Shown here: piece after piece, positions 6,689 to 9,783 of the stretch | Numbering within the stretch: the stretch's first letter is position 1 | Layout of the letters: each line of letters opens with the position of its first letter | Source of the DNA: CAZYWA01 sp964650975 [NCBI: uncultured bacterium] | GTDB lineage: Bacteria > JADJOY01 | DNA: 9,783 nucleotides | Direction of reading: 5' to 3' | NCBI GenBank assembly: GCA_964650975.1 | Contig: CAZYWA010000288.1 | Coordinates: forward strand, 1 to 9,783 | Position numbers and translations under genes: made by a program | Notes under the pieces: model-generated | Told to the model about the DNA's origin: nothing | Databases searched by the model: none | What the model saw: only the letters and a program-made list of their open reading frames with translations

Positions 6689-7233
6689 TCGAGCCGACCG
6701 CGACGCTGTTCTCGGAGGTTCTGGCCGGCCTCGCGAGCCGGAACCCAGACCGCCGCTGGCACGCTGCCGAGGAGATTCGCGAGCTCGGTTCCGAGGCGGT
6801 CCAACGGGCCGCCCGCCCGCTGCTGGCATGCCTCGAAGACGAGAGCAGGCGCGTACGGGTCGCGGCAGTATGGGCGCTGCTCGGTGCGTCGCCGCTGCCG
6901 GACGAAGCCGTTCCGGTCTTGATGGAGTGCCTCCTGAGCAAGTCGTCCGAGATGCGGGCCTGGTGCTGCACGCTTCTGGGCGAGGTCGGAACGAACCGGC
7001 AGGGTGTACGGGTTGCGCTCGAGCTGCTCGCCGAGCACGATCCGGACGAGAACGTGAGGTGGCGGGCGGGGGCGTCTCTCAGGGAGACTGCCGAGGTCGA
7101 GGCGCGGGTGCACTCACCGGGGCTGGCGTCGCGCGCGGAAAGTCCCGTAGAGTCCCTCATCGTTCTGGGCGATGGGCGATGGGAGATGCCAGGCACCGTC
7201 GTCACCCGCTCCTTCTGCAGGCACAATTCTTAA
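6685..7233 (+). CDS. Small HEAT-repeat protein
   Basis: The 182-residue protein starts at GTG 6685 inside GTGA, whose TGA ends the upstream broken gene, so the two were translationally coupled. Residues 15-135 form HEAT-like helical hairpins: NPDRRWHAAEEIRELGSEAV (20-39), then ESRRVRVAAVWALLG (53-67), then SSEMRAWCCTLLGEVG (87-102), then DPDENVRWRAGASLRE (119-134). Such repeats make a curved scaffold that binds proteins; no catalytic residues are visible. The last 45 or so residues do not look like further repeats and contain a heptanucleotide triple repeat, so the true end may differ. The open frame extends upstream to 6490, but that part is a shadow of the overlapping gene. No signal peptide is seen. 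It may have served the exported protein encoded before it, but that gene is now broken. Partner and function are unknown. Confidence 0.75.
   Translation: MIEPTATLFSEVLAGLASRNPDRRWHAAEEIRELGSEAVQRAARPLLACLEDESRRVRVAAVWALLGASPLPDEAVPVLMECLLSKSSEMRAWCCTLLGEVGTNRQGVRVALELLAEHDPDENVRWRAGASLRETAEVEARVHSPGLASRAESPVESLIVLGDGRWEMPGTVVTRSFCRHNS
7167..7187 (+). repeat. Heptanucleotide tandem repeat (GGGCGAT, GGGCGAT, GGGAGAT)
   Basis: Three contiguous 7-bp units, the third with one change, lie near the 3' end of the HEAT frame. Seven is not a multiple of three, so gain or loss of one unit would alter the C-terminus. With only three copies it may be chance. Confidence 0.5.
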
Positions 7234-7287
7234 CGTCCAGTTCGCCGGTTGCAGACCTGACCACGGTCCACCCGAGCGCTGAACCAC

Positions 7288-7293
7288 GGAGGG
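7288..7293 (+). promoter_or_regulatory. Ribosome binding site of the SGNH hydrolase
   Basis: GGAGGG lies 6 nt before ATG 7300, a strong Shine-Dalgarno that fixes the start. Confidence 0.75.
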
Positions 7294-7299
7294 TACCTA

Positions 7300-8658
7300 A
7301 TGGCACGACTGGTCGCGATCGGCGATAGCCTCACGCAGGGATTTCAGTCGGCAGCGATCACGCACACCGACCTGTCGTTCCCGGCGTTGGTCGCAGAGCG
7401 CATGGGCATCCCGCGTTCGGATTTTCGGGTGCCGAATTTCATGGGCGCCGGCGGCCTGCCGTGCAACCTCGAATGGCTGGCGCGTGAACTCCAGCTCACC
7501 TATGGAGCGAACCTCCACGGGTTCGAGTGGCTTGGCGCAACGCTTCACATCGCCGAGCTGATCGAGCGCATCGATGGGTACTGGGAGCGGGGTCCGGGCG
7601 CAGAGCCAGTGGGCGACATACTGTTTCACAATCTCGCTGTTTGGGGCTTTGAGGCTGGTGACGCGATCGCGCTGTCCGCGGGTCGCGCCAAGGCGCACTT
7701 CGCAGGAAAGGAGGACTGGCTAACGCTTCCCTCGGCATCGCGGGAACGAACCGCGTATCGGGTGCTGAATCCTGCTCAGACCCCGACTCGCGACTCGGAC
7801 ACGCAGATCGAAATCGCGAAGCGCATCAAAGAACAGGACGGCAAGATTGATCATCTCATCGTGTGGCTAGGCGCGAACAACTGTCTCGCCACGGTTGTGG
7901 AGCTCAAGGTGTTCGAAACAGGGCCGACGCCCCCCGGGTCGTTCTCGACCTTCACGCTCTGGACGACCGAGGCGTTCCGCGCCGAGTATAAGCCTGTCGC
8001 GGACCAAATCGCCGCGATCGACGCGACCCACGTTTACGTCGCGACCGTTCCGCATGTGACGATCCCGCCGATCACTCGCGGGGTCATGAAGAACAAGGGC
8101 AGCCTGCCGGATAGTCGCAAGTATTTCGACTATTACACGCGGTTCTGGATTCAGGACAAGGACTTTGATCCCGGTTCTGATCCGCGTCTCACTGGTGCGG
8201 AGGCTCAGCACATCGATGAAGTGATCGATCAATACAACGACGTGATTCGGGAGAGTGCCACGGAGCATGGCTGGCATGTGGTCGACCTGTGCCGGGTTCT
8301 CGATGATCTGGCCGTACGCCGGAATCACGGAATGCCTCGTTACCTGCTTCCGCCCGCGCTCTCGGACCTGTCGGTACGTTTCTTCGAGATTCAGCCGTCG
8401 GGCGGAGTCGCGAACGGCGGTCTCATCAGTCTCGATGGCGTGCATCCGACGACCTGTGGCTACGCGCTTGTCGCCCAGGAGTTCATTAAGCTCATGCGGC
8501 CGAACGAGCCGGGAATCATGGACATCGACTTCGACGAAGTGCGGCGCTGGGACAGTCTCGTATCCAGTGCGCCCCGAACGCTCGACGACGTTTTCGGCAT
8601 GCTGGAGACCCTTGAGCGCCGCTTCCACTTCTCGCGCTGGCTGCGGCCAGGACCCTAA
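7300..8658 (+). CDS. SGNH/GDSL-family hydrolase (esterase/lipase-like), cytoplasmic
   Basis: The 452-residue protein opens MARLVAIGDSLTQG, the block I signature with Ser10 as nucleophile. FMGAGG (48-52 region) is a candidate for the block II Gly. LIVWLGANNC (186-195) supplies the block III oxyanion Asn193. SLDGVHPT (377-384) is block V with Asp379 and His382 of the catalytic triad. All catalytic elements are present, so an active serine hydrolase of ester or acyl bonds is expected; the substrate is unknown. At about 450 residues it is longer than the common 200-250 residue SGNH enzymes. The extra length lies mainly between blocks I and III and between III and V (for example RKYFDYYTRFWIQDKD near 273-288). 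The GDSL box starts at residue 8, so no signal peptide fits and the enzyme should be cytoplasmic unless exported without a leader. It follows the HEAT gene by 66 bp on the same strand and could be cotranscribed. Confidence 0.93.
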   Translation: MARLVAIGDSLTQGFQSAAITHTDLSFPALVAERMGIPRSDFRVPNFMGAGGLPCNLEWLARELQLTYGANLHGFEWLGATLHIAELIERIDGYWERGPGAEPVGDILFHNLAVWGFEAGDAIALSAGRAKAHFAGKEDWLTLPSASRERTAYRVLNPAQTPTRDSDTQIEIAKRIKEQDGKIDHLIVWLGANNCLATVVELKVFETGPTPPGSFSTFTLWTTEAFRAEYKPVADQIAAIDATHVYVATVPHVTIPPITRGVMKNKGSLPDSRKYFDYYTRFWIQDKDFDPGSDPRLTGAEAQHIDEVIDQYNDVIRESATEHGWHVVDLCRVLDDLAVRRNHGMPRYLLPPALSDLSVRFFEIQPSGGVANGGLISLDGVHPTTCGYALVAQEFIKLMRPNEPGIMDIDFDEVRRWDSLVSSAPRTLDDVFGMLETLERRFHFSRWLRPGP

Positions 8659-8785
8659 TCTGCGCGGGCGGTGGCGCAATCCCCGACTTCTCCGCGCGAA
8701 GATGGCCGAGATGTTCCAGCGACTCGAGCGGGGGTTGAGGAAGTGGTACCGGTGAGGAGGGTGACGATGATTCTATGTGAGACAA

Positions 8786-8837
8786 CGGCGCCATACGCGG
8801 CGCGCACTCCTGAGGCAGGAGACGATTCGCGGCGCCG
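8786..8837. repeat. Nested inverted repeat, possible hairpin/terminator
   Basis: The inner perfect stem is CTCCTG-AGG-CAGGAG (8807-8821). Outer arms CGGCGCC (8786-8792) and GGCGCCG (8831-8837) pair around it, with imperfect pairing between. It sits about 130 bp after the hydrolase stop. There is no T-run, so intrinsic termination is uncertain; a structured 5' leader for the next gene is an alternative. Confidence 0.4.
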
Positions 8838-8849
8838 GCACGCGCGTGC
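8838..8849. repeat. Perfect 12-bp palindrome GCACGCGCGTGC
   Basis: It directly abuts the nested inverted repeat and lies 125 bp before the nuclease-like start. It could be a dimeric regulator site. The CG-rich core makes chance occurrence fairly likely. Confidence 0.35.
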
Positions 8850-8941
8850 GAGTCGCCATCGGCGGCATTGCGATGTGCCGTCGGGTGAAGGGCCGGGCGT
8901 CCGCGCTACCGCCGGGGATCGGTCTAATCGTACGTGCCGTT

Positions 8942-8956
8942 CGTCGACTAGCGACG
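8942..8956. repeat. Small dyad CGTCG-ACTAG-CGACG before the ribosome binding site
   Basis: Perfect 5-bp arms with a 5-nt spacer end 4 bp before the GAGGAGG site of the downstream gene. In an mRNA it would be a small stem next to the ribosome binding site; as DNA it could be part of an operator. Evidence is only the symmetry and position. Confidence 0.25.
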
Positions 8957-8960
8957 CCCC

Positions 8961-8967
8961 GAGGAGG
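8961..8967 (+). promoter_or_regulatory. Ribosome binding site of the nuclease-like gene
   Basis: GAGGAGG lies 7 nt before ATG 8975. It is the best evidence for that start over the upstream in-frame GTG at 8777. Confidence 0.7.
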
Positions 8968-8974
8968 CGATGTC

Positions 8975-9783
8975 ATGAGCGGAGGGAGTGCCGGCTCAGG
9001 AGGGTACGAGTTCCAGGCGAACGTCGTCGCACTGGCCGCCGTACACGTCATCGCTCGGCGACCGCTTTCCTGGGCTCGCACCGCCGAGCCCGCGGTGCCT
9101 TCTGCGGTGTCGAGCGAAACCGGCGGGCCAGGTGACGACATCCGAATCGAGACCGCGGGGTTAGGCGAGTTCACCTTCGAGATTCAGGCGAAGAAGGGGC
9201 TGTCGCGCGGGCCGTCCTTCGATGACGCGATCGATCGACTGATCGAAGGCATCGCCAAGTCCAGCGAGCTCCGTGGTGTCCTGGCTGTTGATCCGGCCGC
9301 CAGCAGGCCGGTGCAGGAGTTGAGCGAGGACCTCGACCGGATGCGGGGCGGTCGCTCCGACGGGTTGCATGATGCCGCTGTCGCTGTCCGATCACGCGCC
9401 GAACAGAAGCTCCTTGGTCACGCACTGGACCGTCTCCACTGTGTGGTCCTGGATCTGCTCGGTGACTCTGCTGGGCTTCGCATAGGTGCCGTCGAGATCC
9501 TTCGCGGCGAGCTCGAGGATCCCGAGAACGCGGAGGCCGCGTGGGATTGCCTAGTCACCGAGGGACTACGACTGGCCAGACAGCGAGGGCGACACGACCG
9601 CAACTCGCTTCGTGCCTTCCTCGCATCCAAGCAGCTCGCCATCCGGGACGCGGCCACGCCGGCGAAGGTTGAGATCCACGAGACGCTCCTTGCCGTCAAG
9701 CGCATCGAGGATCAGCTTGCGAGTCAAGGTCAGAGCGGCACCGCGGCGCGCATCGAGCGAGACAACTGGACGAGCCGGCTGGA
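8975..9783 (+). CDS. N-terminal part of a PD-(D/E)XK nuclease-like protein (Mrr/Cap4-like), 3' end outside window
   Basis: The frame is open from ATG 8975 to the window end (269 complete codons, no stop), so the gene is truncated only by the window. It begins MSGGSAGSGGYEFQANVVAL, with a first helix bearing Glu12 and Gln14. After a variable loop comes GGPGDDIRIE (50-59) and then FTFEIQAKKGLSRG (66-79). The spacing of Asp55, Glu69/Gln71 and Lys73 matches the D...(E/Q)xK active site of PD-(D/E)XK nucleases, and GYEFQ...DD...QAKK resembles the N-termini of Mrr-like and Cap4-type effectors of defence proteins. Residues after 80 are helical and include SFDDAIDRLIEGI, a winged-helix-like stretch near 155-215 and IHETLLAVKRIEDQLASQGQ near 242. 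The missing C-terminus could carry a STAND ATPase or other sensor, but that lies outside the window. The nuclease fold is a motif-based assignment. Confidence 0.75.
   Translation, partial: MSGGSAGSGGYEFQANVVALAAVHVIARRPLSWARTAEPAVPSAVSSETGGPGDDIRIETAGLGEFTFEIQAKKGLSRGPSFDDAIDRLIEGIAKSSELRGVLAVDPAASRPVQELSEDLDRMRGGRSDGLHDAAVAVRSRAEQKLLGHALDRLHCVVLDLLGDSAGLRIGAVEILRGELEDPENAEAAWDCLVTEGLRLARQRGRHDRNSLRAFLASKQLAIRDAATPAKVEIHETLLAVKRIEDQLASQGQSGTAARIERDNWTSRL

Larger units (their letters stand above)
8659..8974. other. 316 bp stretch without a convincing gene, rich in inverted repeats
   Basis: No frame here encodes a recognisable domain. One frame closing at 8755 encodes a short amphipathic stretch (MAEMFQRLERGLRKWYR). 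Another, in frame with the downstream nuclease-like gene, opens at GTG 8777 but gives an arginine-heavy, unconvincing sequence. The stretch holds the hairpin at 8807-8821 flanked by GGCGCC arms, the 12-bp palindrome at 8838-8849 and the small dyad at 8942-8956. It must hold termination of the hydrolase transcript, the promoter of the next gene, or both, but I cannot assign boxes. Confidence 0.5.

Noticed and set aside
6185-7226. Minus-strand open frames opposite the broken secreted gene and the HEAT gene
   Set aside because: Low-complexity Arg/Ser/Pro/Ala translations with no motifs; the plus strand carries the recognisable proteins.
7867-8679. A 270-codon minus-strand open frame
   Set aside because: It lies wholly opposite the SGNH hydrolase, whose catalytic blocks are intact.
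8659-8755. A frame ending MAEMFQRLERGLRKWYR as a frameshifted C-terminal extension of the SGNH hydrolase
   Set aside because: The stretch is short and amphipathic but has no motif, and the hydrolase already has all its catalytic blocks before its own stop at 8658. There is no evidence for a shift.
8777-8974. In-frame GTG start at 8777 adding 66 residues to the nuclease-like protein
   Set aside because: The added part is extremely Arg-rich and overlaps palindromes. The ATG at 8975 has GAGGAGG 7 nt before it and begins with a sensible N-terminus. The start is not fully settled.
1-9783. tRNA, rRNA, CRISPR array or complete insertion sequence
   Set aside because: No cloverleaf ending in CCA, no regularly spaced DNA repeats and no transposase frame with terminal inverted repeats were seen by eye on either strand.

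Overview
This 9.8 kb window is GC-rich bacterial DNA with no rRNA, tRNA or CRISPR signature. The organism cannot be named from the sequence. Three features would suit a myxobacterium-like or other large-genome soil or aquatic Gram-negative, but only as a weak inference: a Cys-rich probable lipoprotein phosphoesterase, a secreted-protein remnant carrying PL-VG-WT and PGVG motifs, and a STAND protein with 41-residue TPR-like repeats.

Layout. (1) Positions 13-3369, minus: a large three-part protein made of a calcineurin-like metallophosphoesterase, an NB-ARC/STAND ATPase and TPR-like repeats. This is the architecture of bacterial NLR-like conflict or antiphage proteins. (2) Positions 3440-3694, plus: the catalytic C-terminal end of a tyrosine recombinase (integrase) with no N-terminal part, sitting only 70 bp from the start of the STAND gene. 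(3) Positions 5980-3752, minus: a two-gene operon with an exported, probably lipid-anchored second metallophosphoesterase, followed with zero spacing by an unrecognised small protein with a very basic tail. (4) Positions 6226-7233, plus, divergent from that operon: a secreted-protein gene broken by a frameshift and a nonsense codon, overlapping a short HEAT-repeat protein. (5) Positions 7300-8658, plus: a complete SGNH/GDSL hydrolase without an export signal. (6) Positions 8659-8974: a 316 bp stretch with several short inverted repeats and no convincing gene. (7) From 8975 to the window end, plus: the first 269 codons of a protein whose N-terminus looks like a PD-(D/E)XK (Mrr/Cap4-like) nuclease; it runs off the window.

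How the genes may fit together. The two ends each hold a candidate conflict effector: a phosphoesterase joined to a STAND sensor, and a nuclease-like N-terminus on an incomplete protein. With the integrase remnant and the decayed gene between them, the window reads as accessory DNA, possibly a defence island. This is inference from architecture and context. The middle genes (lipoprotein phosphoesterase with its partner, HEAT protein, SGNH hydrolase) have no sequence-visible tie to defence and may be ordinary or hitchhiking genes.
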